From contig NZ_JASITA010000016.1 of the NCBI RefSeq assembly GCF_030063415.1, forward strand, positions 1 through 64,000: a stretch of 64,000 nt of DNA, in the 5' to 3' direction. This DNA comes from Streptomyces sp. H27-C3 (GTDB taxonomy: Bacteria > Actinomycetota > Actinomycetes > Streptomycetales > Streptomycetaceae). Position numbers and translations under genes: made by a program. The notes under the pieces are model-generated. The model was not told the origin of the DNA, ran no database searches, and saw only the letters and a program-made list of their open reading frames with translations. This document shows positions 1 to 8,661 of this stretch, one piece after another; within the stretch, counting starts at the first letter, position 1; each line of letters starts with the position of its first letter.

Positions 1-230
1 GGACCTCCGCCTCCGGCGTTGTCGTCAGTCGCGATGGCTCCGCCATCACTCCCTCCTCCGCCTTGGATTCGAAGGCCCCAGACGTCGCTCCTTCTCCCAC
101 TGTCAATCGCGGGTGAGGTCGTAACCACGGGCCGAGCTGTGCGCGCAAAAGGCCGAACCGCACGTACGGGGGGCTGAACCACTCGACAGCCGACTTTCCT
201 CTTGAAATAGGACTAACTAGTCTCAAGCGC

Positions 231-2021
231 ATGTCAGTGCCGGACGTGCCGCCCGCCCCGAGCGACCAGAGCGACCCGAGCGATTCCAGGTACAGCGAGG
301 ACAGTAAGGACATCTGGGACGCCAAGGACACCGAGGACGAGCTCGAAGCCGCGTCACAGGCGGCCCGCAGCCCGCAGGGCCTCTCCACCGAGCTCACCGC
401 CCGTGTCCCGCAGCTTCTTGAGGCCATGCGATCCGTCGGCACGGGCCTGGAGCTGCACTCCACCCTCGACCGGATCTGCGAGACCGCTGCGGAGCTCGCC
501 GACGCGCGCTACGCGGCGATCGGAGTCGTCGACGAGGAGGGCGACGGCCTGTCCGACTTCGTCACCCACGGAGTCACCGAGGAGTCGGCCGCCCGTATCG
601 GCCGACTGCCGGACGGCCGCAAGGGGCTCATCGGCGCACTGATCAGGCACCCCGAGCCGGTGCGGCTCGCCGACCTGACGGCCGACCCGCGCTTCGCCGG
701 ATTTCCCGCCCACCACCCCCCGATGCGGACCTTTCTGGGTGTGCCCATTCGTGTACAGGGCGAGATCTTCGGCAATCTCTATCTGGCCGAGAAGGCCGGC
801 GGGGCAGAGTTCAACGACTATGACCTGCACATGGTCCGGGTGCTCGCCACCGAGGCCGGGATCGCCATCGGCAATGCCCGGCTGTACGAGGCGGCGCGCC
901 AGCGCGAGCGCTGGATCGACGGCTCGGTCGCCGTCACCACTGCCCTGCTGTCGGGCGGCAACGCCGACGACGCACTGACGGTCGTCGCGGAACAGGCCCG
1001 CCATCTGGCCGCGTCGGCAGCCGGAATGGTGCTGCTGCCCGTCGGCGAGGGCGGCCTGGAGATCGTCGCGGTCTCTGCCGACGATCCGTCCCGGTCGCTG
1101 GGAGTGATCATCCCGCCGGAGAGCCCGGTCATCGCGAAACTCCTCGATGGCGAGGCGGTGTTCGTCAACGACGCGGCGAACGACCCGCGCATGATCAGCA
1201 AGTTGACGTCCCGATACGGCCCGAGCATGATGCTGCCGCTACACAGCGGGGGGCGGGTGCTCGGCGCGCTCGCCACGCCACGCGCGCGTGGCGGGAAGCA
1301 GTTCACTGACGCGGAGCGGACGCTGGCCACCCAGTTCGCCTCGCAGGCCGCACTCGCGCTGATGATGGCGGAGGCGCAGCGGGACCGGGAACGGCTCGCG
1401 GTGTACGAGGACCGCGACCGGATCGCCCGCGACCTCCACGACCTGGTCATCCAGCGGCTGTTCGCCACCGGGATGATGCTGGAGAGCGCCCAGCGCACCT
1501 CGGCCGTGCCCGAGGTGCAGACGGGCGTGGGCAGGGCCGTGGACGAGCTGGATGTGACGATCCAGGAGATCCGTACGGCCATCTTCGCGCTCCAACAGGG
1601 CCCGGCCGAGGCCCCTTCGGGGCTGCGCACGCGCGTGCTGCGGGAGATCAACATGGCCGCTGTGCCGCTGGGCTTCAAGCCCGCGCACCGTTTCGTCGGA
1701 GCGGTCGACGCGCTCGTCGGCGAACTCACCGGCAAGAACCTGATCGCGGCCCTGCGCGAGGCACTGTCCAACGCGTTCCGGCACGCGGGGGCGGCCCGGA
1801 TCGAAGTCGTCGTCGACGCCACGGTGACGATGCCGGACGGGACCGCCGGGGTGCGTCTTTCGGTCGCGGACGACGGGGTGGGCATCCCGGAGGGCGGCCG
1901 GCGCAGCGGACTGCGCAACCTCAAACGGCGGGCGGAGTCGCTGGGCGGGTCGAGCGGGTGCGAGCCCGGGATCGGTGAGGACGGCTCGGGGACCACAGTG
2001 GTGTGGGAAGCGCCGCTGTAG
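231..2021 (+). CDS. GAF-domain sensor histidine kinase (NarL/DevS-type)
   Basis: Likely a cytosolic sensor kinase that autophosphorylates on histidine and passes phosphate to a NarL-type response regulator. A Ser/Asp/Glu-rich N-terminus (about residues 1-50) is followed by two GAF domains (about 60-200 and 225-380). A HisKA_3 dimerisation segment has the motif DRIARDLHDLVIQRLF, with the phospho-acceptor His at residue 403. The HATPase_c domain shows the N box EALSNAFRHAG and G box ADDGVGIP near the C-terminus. No membrane segment is seen, so the GAF domains probably sense a soluble ligand, gas or redox state, as in DevS/DosT-like kinases. No response regulator lies beside it in the window, so it is an orphan here. 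The ATG start is used; no strong ribosome binding site is seen. The signal sensed is unknown. Confidence 0.9.
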   Translation: MSVPDVPPAPSDQSDPSDSRYSEDSKDIWDAKDTEDELEAASQAARSPQGLSTELTARVPQLLEAMRSVGTGLELHSTLDRICETAAELADARYAAIGVVDEEGDGLSDFVTHGVTEESAARIGRLPDGRKGLIGALIRHPEPVRLADLTADPRFAGFPAHHPPMRTFLGVPIRVQGEIFGNLYLAEKAGGAEFNDYDLHMVRVLATEAGIAIGNARLYEAARQRERWIDGSVAVTTALLSGGNADDALTVVAEQARHLAASAAGMVLLPVGEGGLEIVAVSADDPSRSLGVIIPPESPVIAKLLDGEAVFVNDAANDPRMISKLTSRYGPSMMLPLHSGGRVLGALATPRARGGKQFTDAERTLATQFASQAALALMMAEAQRDRERLAVYEDRDRIARDLHDLVIQRLFATGMMLESAQRTSAVPEVQTGVGRAVDELDVTIQEIRTAIFALQQGPAEAPSGLRTRVLREINMAAVPLGFKPAHRFVGAVDALVGELTGKNLIAALREALSNAFRHAGAARIEVVVDATVTMPDGTAGVRLSVADDGVGIPEGGRRSGLRNLKRRAESLGGSSGCEPGIGEDGSGTTVVWEAPL

Positions 2022-2152
2022 GGAGCGCCCCGGGGGTCACAGGGGCGTGAGAAGCGCCCCTGTGGAGAGCGGGCCCCGGGGTGCGTGGCTGTCCGGCCTG
2101 GACGCCCGTTGTAGGCCGGATGGCGGGACGACACCCCGGTGGCGCGCCCCCT

Positions 2153-3247
2153 ATGCGCGCATTCGTGCCGCGACAGGTCCACGATCCGTGGATGCGCCCA
2201 GGACTGTGTCATCGGCCCCTCGTCCCGGTGCTGTGCCTGCTCCTGTGCCTCGTCGCATCCGCACCGGCACGGGCCGCTGAGCGCGTCACCCCTTCCGACG
2301 GGCCCACCATCGGGGCCGAGGTGGCGCGGCTTTACGAGGAGGCGGCGCTGGCCACCCAGACGTACGAGCACGGCAGGCGCGCGGCGCGGGTCCAGCGGGC
2401 CAGGGCGGACCGTCTGGAGCGGCTGCTCACCGCGGAACGGCGCGGTATCAAGGCGCTGCATGCGAATCTCGGCCGGGTCGCCCGCGCCCAGTACCGCGTC
2501 GGCGGCGGAGGCATCGAGTACACCGCGCAGCTGCTGCTCGCCGACGACCCGGAGGAATTGATGAACGGTCAGCGGCTCGCCTGGCAGGCCGATCTGGCGG
2601 TCTCGCGCATGCTGGAGCGCGCCGAGCGGGCGGAGCGCAAACTCGCCACGGACGAGAGAGTGGCGTCCGCCGTGTGGCGGGATCTCACCGGCCGGACCGA
2701 ACGGCTGGCAGGGATCAAGCGGGGCATCCAGACGAAGCTCGAGGACGCCAGGTGGAAGTTGCAGAGCGACGCGGACCGCAGCGTCGCCGCGGGGCGCTGC
2801 GCGGGCGCCGTACGGCTGGAGCAGCGGGAGCGGCCCGCCACGCGCGCGTGGGTGGCGCCGGTCGAGACGTACGAGCTGTCCGCCGGGTTCGGCGGCTCGG
2901 GCGCGCGCTGGAGCAACCGGCACACCGGGCAGGACTTCGCCGTGGACATCGGCACACCGGTGCGCTCCGTCGGCGCCGGACGGGTCGTCTCGGTCTCCTG
3001 CGGCGGTGGCTTCGGCATCGAGGTGGTGGTCGGGCACCCGGGCGGCTACTACTCGCAGTACGCGCACCTCGCCGGGGTCACCATTGACCAGGGCGAGAAG
3101 GTACGGGCGGGACAGTGGCTCGGGCAGGCCGGCACCACGGGCAACTCGTCCGGGCCGCACCTGCACTTCGAGGTGCGGCTCACCCCGTACCTGGGATCGG
3201 GCGTCGACCCGGCCCGCTGGCTGCGCGAGCACGGGGTGAAGCTCTGA
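2153..3247 (+). CDS. Secreted M23-family peptidase with coiled-coil region
   Basis: A predicted extracellular zinc metallopeptidase (LytM/Peptidase_M23) acting on cell-wall peptide cross-links. After a hydrophobic signal segment (LVPVLCLLLCLVASAPARA) comes an Arg/Glu/Ala-rich helical region of about 150 residues that looks like a coiled coil, as in NlpD/EnvC-type and other M23 proteins. The C-terminal M23 domain has HTGQDFAVDIGTPV (first zinc His and Asp) and GPHLHFEVR (HxH motif), so the catalytic ligands are present. The start is uncertain. ATG at 2153 is chosen because it precedes the signal sequence, but ATG 2192 would give a tighter signal peptide and GTG 2081 is also open. It follows the kinase by about 130 bases on the same strand. 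Confidence 0.85.
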   Translation: MRAFVPRQVHDPWMRPGLCHRPLVPVLCLLLCLVASAPARAAERVTPSDGPTIGAEVARLYEEAALATQTYEHGRRAARVQRARADRLERLLTAERRGIKALHANLGRVARAQYRVGGGGIEYTAQLLLADDPEELMNGQRLAWQADLAVSRMLERAERAERKLATDERVASAVWRDLTGRTERLAGIKRGIQTKLEDARWKLQSDADRSVAAGRCAGAVRLEQRERPATRAWVAPVETYELSAGFGGSGARWSNRHTGQDFAVDIGTPVRSVGAGRVVSVSCGGGFGIEVVVGHPGGYYSQYAHLAGVTIDQGEKVRAGQWLGQAGTTGNSSGPHLHFEVRLTPYLGSGVDPARWLREHGVKL

Positions 3248-3326
3248 ACGTCCCCTGTCCGCGCGTCGGCCCCTGTCCGGCCCGTGCGCGGAGGGGGGCA
3301 GGCCCGGGGCCGTAGGGATGGCCTAG

Positions 3327-3421
3327 GCCATCTGTAACTGCCGTGCACCGTACGGACGGCCGAAGCCATCCGTCACTGCCGGGCACCATACGGCTCGCCG
3401 AGGCCATCCGTCGGGGTCCGG
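3327..3421. repeat. 38-bp degenerate tandem repeat, 2.5 copies
   Basis: Two adjacent 38-base units (3327-3364 and 3365-3402) and half of a third (3403-3421) each begin GCCATC. The first two share CTGCCGNGCACCNTACGG. They fill the gap between the M23 peptidase and the convergent HAD gene. The role is unknown; it may be termination or replication slippage. Confidence 0.7.
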
Positions 3422-3433
3422 CGCCGCCCGGGA

Positions 3434-4300
3434 CTACAGGCCGCCGGTCAGGATCCGCTCGATGACGACCGCGACGCCATCCTCGTTGTTCGCGACGGTA
3501 CGTCCGGACGCCGCGGCGATAACGTCCGGATGGGCGTTGCCCATCGCGTACGACGTGCCGGCCCAGCTCAGCATCTCGACGTCATTGGGCATGTCGCCGA
3601 AGGCCACGACCTCCGCGGGCGAGATGCCGCGCTCCGCACAGCACTGCGCGAGGGTGCTCGCCTTGGAGACGCCGGGGCCGCTGATCTCCAGCAGGGCGGT
3701 CGGGCTCGACCGGGTGATCGACGCACGCTCCCCGGCGGTCGCACGGGCCAGGGCGAGAAACGCGTCGGGGGACAGCTCGGTGTGGTGGGCGAGCAGCTTG
3801 ATGACCGGAGCCCCCGCACCCGGGGTCGGCTCCTGGAGCAGCTTCTCGGCGGTGGCTACGGTCGCGCCCGGGTCGAGATGGAAAGGCGGGTACTCCGGCT
3901 CGTAGTGGATGCCGGTGGTCAGCTCGACCGCGAAGGAGGTGCCGGGGGCGGCGGCGCGCAGGGCCTCCACAACGGCGAGCGCGGTGCCGCGGGGCAGCGG
4001 GCGGACCTCGATCAGTTTGCCGTCGGCGTGCAGATCGACGACGGCGGCACCGTTGGCGCAGATCGCCAGCCCGTGGCCGTGGACGTGGTCGCTGACGACG
4101 TCCATCCAGCGGGCCGGGCGGCCGGTGACGAAGAAGACCTCGATGCCGGCCTCCTCGGCGGCGGCGAGCGCGGCGATCGTACGGTCCGAGACGGACTTGT
4201 CGTCGCGCAGCAAGGTGCCGTCGAGGTCGGTGGCGATCAGCCGCGGCAGGACGGTGGCCGGGGCCGGGCGGGCGGGGTGGGGGTCGGTAGCTGAGGTCAC
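3434..4300 (-). CDS. Cof-type HAD-IIB hydrolase
   Basis: A cytosolic phosphatase of the haloacid dehalogenase superfamily, type IIB cap, with probable activity on sugar phosphates or similar small phosphoesters. Motif I is LIATDLDGTLL with Asp 25 and Asp 27. Motif II is the FVTGRP region, and motif IV is FGDMPNDVEML near the C-terminus. At about 288 residues it has the usual Cof length. The GTG at 4300 is preferred over upstream start codons because the longer N-terminus is low-complexity and a GAAG lies just upstream. A second protein of the same kind sits at 18262-19086. Substrate is not predictable. Confidence 0.88.
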   Translation of the reverse strand: MTSATDPHPARPAPATVLPRLIATDLDGTLLRDDKSVSDRTIAALAAAEEAGIEVFFVTGRPARWMDVVSDHVHGHGLAICANGAAVVDLHADGKLIEVRPLPRGTALAVVEALRAAAPGTSFAVELTTGIHYEPEYPPFHLDPGATVATAEKLLQEPTPGAGAPVIKLLAHHTELSPDAFLALARATAGERASITRSSPTALLEISGPGVSKASTLAQCCAERGISPAEVVAFGDMPNDVEMLSWAGTSYAMGNAHPDVIAAASGRTVANNEDGVAVVIERILTGGL

Positions 4301-4648
4301 AGGTGCATCTTCGCGTATGAACACGCGGGTAGGTGCACGGGCGTGCGAAGGGGTGCACATCTGAGAGGGGAGCCACACCCCTGAGATCTGCGGGATTGCC
4401 GGTCCCGCGAGCCGACGTTGGAGCCCTCTGCGCCGGGCGTCCGTCGCTCGTGTCGCCCCCGCGAGCCGCGCCGGCTTTGGGCGCCACGCCGCGTTCGGGG
4501 CTCAAGCCGGCTTCTCGGGGGCAGGCCGACTTTTGGTCGCGCCCGCTTCGTACGCCGTGTCCTGCGGGCTTGCCGGCTCACGGTGGCGCCGGGCCTGCGC
4601 CGCCATCCTGGGCCGCCGTGCGGGGCCGGGGCCACGTAGGGTCGGAGC
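4301..4648. promoter_or_regulatory. Divergent intergenic region, HAD gene / LLM oxidoreductase
   Basis: A 348-base gap between two divergently transcribed genes must hold promoters for both. The half closer to the HAD gene has repeated GTGCAC motifs spaced over about 55 bases (from about 4301 to 4360). No convincing -35/-10 pair, operator or small gene could be picked out by eye. Confidence 0.4.
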
Positions 4649-5548
4649 ATGCGCTTGAGCACCGTGATCCTTCCCATTTACCGCTGGTCGGACGGCGGCC
4701 GTGACGCATGGCAGCGAGCCGAGCAGCTCGGTTTCCACACCGCGTACACCTACGACCACCTGTCCTGGCGGACTTTCCGTGAGGGCCCGTGGTTCGGCGC
4801 CGTGCCGACCCTCACCGCAGCGGCCGCCGCCACCACGCGGATGCGCCTCGGCACCCTCGTCACCTCGCCGAACTTCCGGCACCCGGTGACTCTCGCCAAG
4901 GACCTGATCACGCTGGACGACGTGTCCGGCGGGCGGGTCACGCTCGGTATCGGTGCCGGCGGCAACGGCTTCGACGCGACCGCGCTCGGCCAGGAGCCCT
5001 GGACCCCGCGGGAGCGGGCCGACCGCTTCGGCGAGTTCGTACCGCTCCTTGACCGGCTGCTCAGCGAGCCCGCCGTCACTCACGAGGGCACCCACTACTC
5101 CGCCGTCGAGGCCCGCAACATCCCCGGCTGTGTGCAGCGGCCCCGGCTCCCCTTCGCCGTCGCCGCCACCGGGCCGCGCGGGCTGAAGCTCGCCGCCCGG
5201 CACGGTCAGGCGTGGGTGACGACCGGTGACCCAAAGCTTTTCGAGTCGGGCACACCCGCCCAGTCGCATGAAGCCCTCAGCGGTCAGATCGCGAAGCTGG
5301 GCGCCGCCTGTGCCGAGATCGACCGTGATGTGCACGAGATCGACAAGGTCCTGCTCACCGGCTTCACCCCGGAGCGGAGCGGTCCGCTGGAGTCCCTCGA
5401 CGCCTTCGTCGACTTCGCGGGCAAGCACTTCGCGCTCGGCTTCACCGAGATCGTGCTCCACGCCCCGATCCCCGATTCGGACTTCGCGGCGGACGTGAAG
5501 GTCTTCGAGAAGATCGCCACCGAAGCGCTCGCCCAGCTCGCTGCCTGA
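4649..5548 (+). CDS. LLM-class flavin-dependent oxidoreductase (F420-type)
   Basis: A luciferase-like monooxygenase-family TIM barrel, probably using coenzyme F420 or FMN for hydride transfer. Seen features are the N-terminal strand LSTVILPIYRW, the segment YTYDHLSWRTF, and the hallmark TRMRLGTLVTSPNFRHPV followed by LAKDLITLDDVSGGRVTLG. This pattern is typical of actinobacterial F420-dependent reductases. The length of 299 residues is normal. ATG 4649 has GGAG just upstream. It ends 15 bases before a convergent hypothetical gene. The substrate is unknown. Confidence 0.9.
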   Translation: MRLSTVILPIYRWSDGGRDAWQRAEQLGFHTAYTYDHLSWRTFREGPWFGAVPTLTAAAAATTRMRLGTLVTSPNFRHPVTLAKDLITLDDVSGGRVTLGIGAGGNGFDATALGQEPWTPRERADRFGEFVPLLDRLLSEPAVTHEGTHYSAVEARNIPGCVQRPRLPFAVAATGPRGLKLAARHGQAWVTTGDPKLFESGTPAQSHEALSGQIAKLGAACAEIDRDVHEIDKVLLTGFTPERSGPLESLDAFVDFAGKHFALGFTEIVLHAPIPDSDFAADVKVFEKIATEALAQLAA

Positions 5549-5563
5549 TCCGAGCGACACCCG

Positions 5564-6034
5564 CTACGGCGTCTTGGCCATCCGGCTGAGCCAGGGGCTG
5601 AGCGTGCCGCCCACGACGAGCTCCTTGTACGTCTCGTCGCCGGGCAGCGACACGATCAGCCACCAGCCCGGCGGGAAGAACTTCCCCTTCAGGTGCGCGA
5701 GCCCGCCGTACACGGACCGCGGGAAAGCGGGCGCCGCGGCGCGCGGCACATCCGCGAACTCCACGCCGTCGACCGTGATCGTCGCGTCGTCCTCCGGGAA
5801 GACGCGGACGGTGACGGTCGGCGAGCCACCCAGCTCGACGAATGCCTCGTGCGGGAGCGAGCCGTCGGGGTCGACCACGCTGAAGGCACCGGCCGAGGTG
5901 CGGCGCGAGACCTGGTCGGCGCCGATGTCGTCCGTGACGGTCATCTCGCGTTCGTGGTCGCGGGCGACCGCGCGCAGCGCGGTGACCACGGCTTCGGTGC
6001 TGGAAAAGTGCGGGTGCTCCATGTCGACGATCAT
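5564..6034 (-). CDS. Conserved hypothetical protein
   Basis: Unrecognised protein of about 156 residues, without signal peptide or membrane segment. It is rich in beta-prone stretches (TVTVRVFPEDDATITVDGV) and ends in an aromatic segment (FFPPGWWLIVSL). ATG 6034 is chosen because GGATCGG precedes it. Longer forms would overlap the divergent isomerase gene starting at 6057, leaving only 22 bases between the two starts. Codon use agrees with coding. The function is unknown. Confidence 0.7.
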   Translation of the reverse strand: MIVDMEHPHFSSTEAVVTALRAVARDHEREMTVTDDIGADQVSRRTSAGAFSVVDPDGSLPHEAFVELGGSPTVTVRVFPEDDATITVDGVEFADVPRAAAPAFPRSVYGGLAHLKGKFFPPGWWLIVSLPGDETYKELVVGGTLSPWLSRMAKTP

Positions 6035-6056
6035 GTCCGATCCATAGGCTTGTTCC

Positions 6057-6839
6057 ATGGACGGGGAAGCAGTACTGGTAGCCCTCAGGGCGGAATCGAA
6101 ACGTTTGTACGAGAAGGTGGCCGGCCTTCCTGAAGGGGAGTGGGACCGTCCGAGCCCTTGTGCGCCCTGGACCGTGCGCGAGGTGTTCGCGCATCTGACG
6201 ACCGCTGTGGGCCGGGTCGACAGCATGCTGGCGGAGTCGGAGTCGGAGTCGGAGTCGGAGTCGGAACCAGGGCCGGGGCCAGAAGGGGAACCAGAAGCGG
6301 AGCCGGAGGCCTCGGAGATGCTGGTGACCGCTGCCGGGTATTACGCACCGAACGAGCGCTTCTCGTCGATGTCCAATGGCGCGAGGGTCGATGCGGCCCA
6401 GGAATCCGCCGTCGCGTACGCCGACGGCCGGTCCCTCGCCGAACACTTCGACTCCGTCTGGCGCTCGGTCGCCGCCACCTGCGCGAAGGAGCCGCCGGAG
6501 CGGCGGATCCGGACCCGGCACGGCGACCCGATGCTGCTGAGCGAATTCCTCGTCACCCGGGTCGTCGAGGTGTGCGTGCACGGCTTTGATGTCGCGGCGG
6601 GGCTCGGTCATGAGCCGTGGCCGACCGAGGAGGCCGCGGAGGTGGTGGCGCGACTGCTGCTGGGCGGGCGCCCGTACGAGACGGGCCACGACGCCGGCGG
6701 GGGATACGCGGGGCCCGCGGCCGGATTCGGCTGGGACCGCACGGCGTTTCTGCGCAAGGCGACCGGGCGGCTCCCGATGACCACGGCAGAACGCATGGCC
6801 GCGGAAGGGCACGGGCTGCACTGGCTGACACTGGGCTGA
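6057..6839 (+). CDS. Maleylpyruvate isomerase / mycothiol-dependent family protein
   Basis: Member of the TIGR03083-type family of DinB-fold proteins, of which mycothiol-dependent maleylpyruvate isomerase is the known enzyme. The N-terminus PSPCAPWTVREVFAHLTT is the usual helix with a metal-binding His. Further His residues lie in the segments VVEVCVHGFDVAAGLG and EGHGLHWLTL. Most family members act on unknown thiol or metabolite substrates. An insertion of about 35 acidic residues follows the first helix and begins with five Glu-Ser dipeptides encoded by a GAGTCG hexanucleotide repeat (about 6234-6263), which looks like slippage expansion in a surface loop. It is divergent from the hypothetical gene. 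Confidence 0.8.
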   Translation: MDGEAVLVALRAESKRLYEKVAGLPEGEWDRPSPCAPWTVREVFAHLTTAVGRVDSMLAESESESESESEPGPGPEGEPEAEPEASEMLVTAAGYYAPNERFSSMSNGARVDAAQESAVAYADGRSLAEHFDSVWRSVAATCAKEPPERRIRTRHGDPMLLSEFLVTRVVEVCVHGFDVAAGLGHEPWPTEEAAEVVARLLLGGRPYETGHDAGGGYAGPAAGFGWDRTAFLRKATGRLPMTTAERMAAEGHGLHWLTLG

Positions 6840-6951
6840 ACTGGCCGACACGGGACGGAGAAGGCCTACACGGGACGGGGAGAGGCCGCATCCACCGCTG
6901 AGCCCCTACGTGTTTCACGTGAAACAGCCGACCGGGCAGGAGGCCCGATCA

Positions 6952-7491
6952 TCAGGGGAGGCGCAGATACTCCGGCGGTACGGACCCGGTGAGCCACACC
7001 CCGTTGGCGCTGACCCGGAAGGCGTGCCCGGCGCGATGCATGGAATCGGCGTCCACGCTGATGACGATCGGGCGTCCGCGCCGGGCACCCACCCTGGTTG
7101 CCGTTTCCCGGTCGGGCGAGAGGTGGACGTGGTGCCGGGCCATCGCGCGCAGCCCCTCGGCGCGGATGGCTTCGAGGCTGGCGGCGACAGTGCCGTGGTA
7201 GAGGTACGCGGGCGGCTCGGCCTCCGGGAGTCCGAGGTCGACCTCGATGGTGTGGCCCTGGCTCGCGCGAATGCGGGCACCCTCGATCGCGAAGCGCTGC
7301 TTGTCATTGGAGGCGACGACAAGATCCAGCTCCTCTCGGGTGAACCGAAAGCCGTGTTCTGTCGCTGCCAGGATCAGGGCGTCGATTTCCACCCAGCCGT
7401 TCGCGTCAGGTGAGATCCCGATGCGGCCGGGCTGGTGCCGCAGGTGCTTCGAGAGATATTTCGACACCTTCGTGGTGCGTCTTTCGTTCAT
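6952..7491 (-). CDS. kptA: RNA 2'-phosphotransferase (Tpt1/KptA family)
   Basis: KptA transfers an internal RNA 2'-phosphate to NAD+, leaving a 2'-OH and ADP-ribose 1'',2''-cyclic phosphate. The 179-residue protein shows the family layout. The N-terminal winged-helix lobe has KVSKYLSKHLRHQPGRIG and the DANGWVEIDALI segment. The C-terminal ADP-ribosyltransferase-like lobe has YLYHGTVAASLEAIRAEGL, HHVHLSPDRETATRVGAR and VISVDADSMHRAGHAF. The conserved His and Arg of the RxxRG-like and HxSxD-like regions are present. The ATG start is used. Bacteria lack the fungal-type tRNA splicing that makes 2'-phosphates, so the in vivo substrate is unclear. It is transcribed away from the convergent isomerase and lies 123 bases after the MerR gene. 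Confidence 0.93.
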   Translation of the reverse strand: MNERRTTKVSKYLSKHLRHQPGRIGISPDANGWVEIDALILAATEHGFRFTREELDLVVASNDKQRFAIEGARIRASQGHTIEVDLGLPEAEPPAYLYHGTVAASLEAIRAEGLRAMARHHVHLSPDRETATRVGARRGRPIVISVDADSMHRAGHAFRVSANGVWLTGSVPPEYLRLP

Positions 7492-7614
7492 CTCGTCAGA
7501 GTGCCCGTGAGGCGAGCGTCACGCCACTGGAATTCATTGCGCAGGTTTGATCCACAGCCAAGTCAGGTTTTCCACAAGGGATTTGGCGATTCTGTGGACA
7601 ACTCCCTAGTGATT

Positions 7615-8556
7615 TCAAGGGATTTGGTCAACTTGCCTAGTAATCGCAGCATTTGAGGCAAGTGTATCCAATGTCCTTGCCTGTAGCTCTCGTTCGGTTG
7701 CTGCGGCGATGAAGGCAGCGGCATTGCCGGAGCCAACCAGCTTCTGGACGGCACTCATTGTGTCCGGTGGCAATGTCACGGACGCAGGCTCAGGATCGAC
7801 GAAGGGCGCGAGGGTCTCACCGAGGTGCTGTCGCAGGTGACGGGTGGCGAACGTCTGCATCGCGCGGGCCAGTTCGGCGTCGACTGTCTGCTGCGCGAGT
7901 GGCCGGAGCCGCCGCACCAGCGCCGCCGCTTCCTCAGCATCCGCGTCGGTGGGCGGCGTATGGCCGAGGTAGCGGACGAAGACGTGCTCCGTCGTGAACT
8001 CCAGGAAACGCGTGGCGATGTGCTCCACTTGGCCGCGAAGTTCCCTCAGGTGAGCGGATATTGCCTGGAGTGGGACGCCCGCCGCGTGCAACTCGGCTGC
8101 CACTGACAGTTCCTGCGGGGACGGCACGAGGAATTCGTCCGCGCGGCCGGGGATCCGCTCAAGCACACCCAGCTCGACCGCCTCGTCCACCGCCTGGTCG
8201 TCGGGCACTCCGCCGAACCGCTCGTCCAGCTCGACGCGCGAGATCCGGTCCGCCTTCTCGTCCGTCCACGGACCGTTGACCTCGGCGACGAGCCCCAGCA
8301 CCCCGCCCAGCCCCCGGCCCGCGTCCCAGGCCTCCAGCAGCTCCTTGATGCTGGCCAGGGTGTAACCGCGTTCGAGGAGGTCGGCGATGCGGTGGAGGCG
8401 GGCCAGATGCGTGTCCCCGTACACATTGGACCGGCCCCTCCGCTCCGGCTTGGGCAGCAGTGCACGGTCCTGATAGGCGCGGATCGTACGCACCGTGGCG
8501 CCGCTGAGGTGCGCGAGGTCCTCGATCCGGTACTCGGCTGCTGACTGCCCTGACAC
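7615..8556 (-). CDS. MerR-family transcriptional regulator
   Basis: DNA-binding regulator of about 313 residues, longer than the 120-160 typical of metal-sensing MerR proteins. The N-terminal winged HTH reads YRIEDLAHLSGATVRTIRAY with the wing PERRGRSNVYGDTHLARL. It is followed by a helical linker and a long effector region of unknown ligand. No cysteine metal-binding cluster is present. GTG 8556 is chosen because TAGGAGT lies at the right distance; the upstream TTG start has no ribosome binding site. It is downstream of the M24 / EphD-like / PF10118 operon on the same strand and may regulate it. Confidence 0.87.
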   Translation of the reverse strand: MSGQSAAEYRIEDLAHLSGATVRTIRAYQDRALLPKPERRGRSNVYGDTHLARLHRIADLLERGYTLASIKELLEAWDAGRGLGGVLGLVAEVNGPWTDEKADRISRVELDERFGGVPDDQAVDEAVELGVLERIPGRADEFLVPSPQELSVAAELHAAGVPLQAISAHLRELRGQVEHIATRFLEFTTEHVFVRYLGHTPPTDADAEEAAALVRRLRPLAQQTVDAELARAMQTFATRHLRQHLGETLAPFVDPEPASVTLPPDTMSAVQKLVGSGNAAAFIAAATERELQARTLDTLASNAAITRQVDQIP

Positions 8557-8661
8557 GCGTACTCCTACCGTCGGGGTCTTCGACAAGCCGCTCGGCGGCC
8601 ACGGCCACGGCCACGGCTCTGTCGGCGTCGGCCATGGCCCCGGTGACCACGGCTCCGGTGG

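Noticed and set aside
818..3232. 804-residue open frame on the minus strand
   Set aside because: Antisense to the histidine kinase and M23 peptidase, with Arg/Ser/Pro-rich nonsense typical of high-GC shadow frames.
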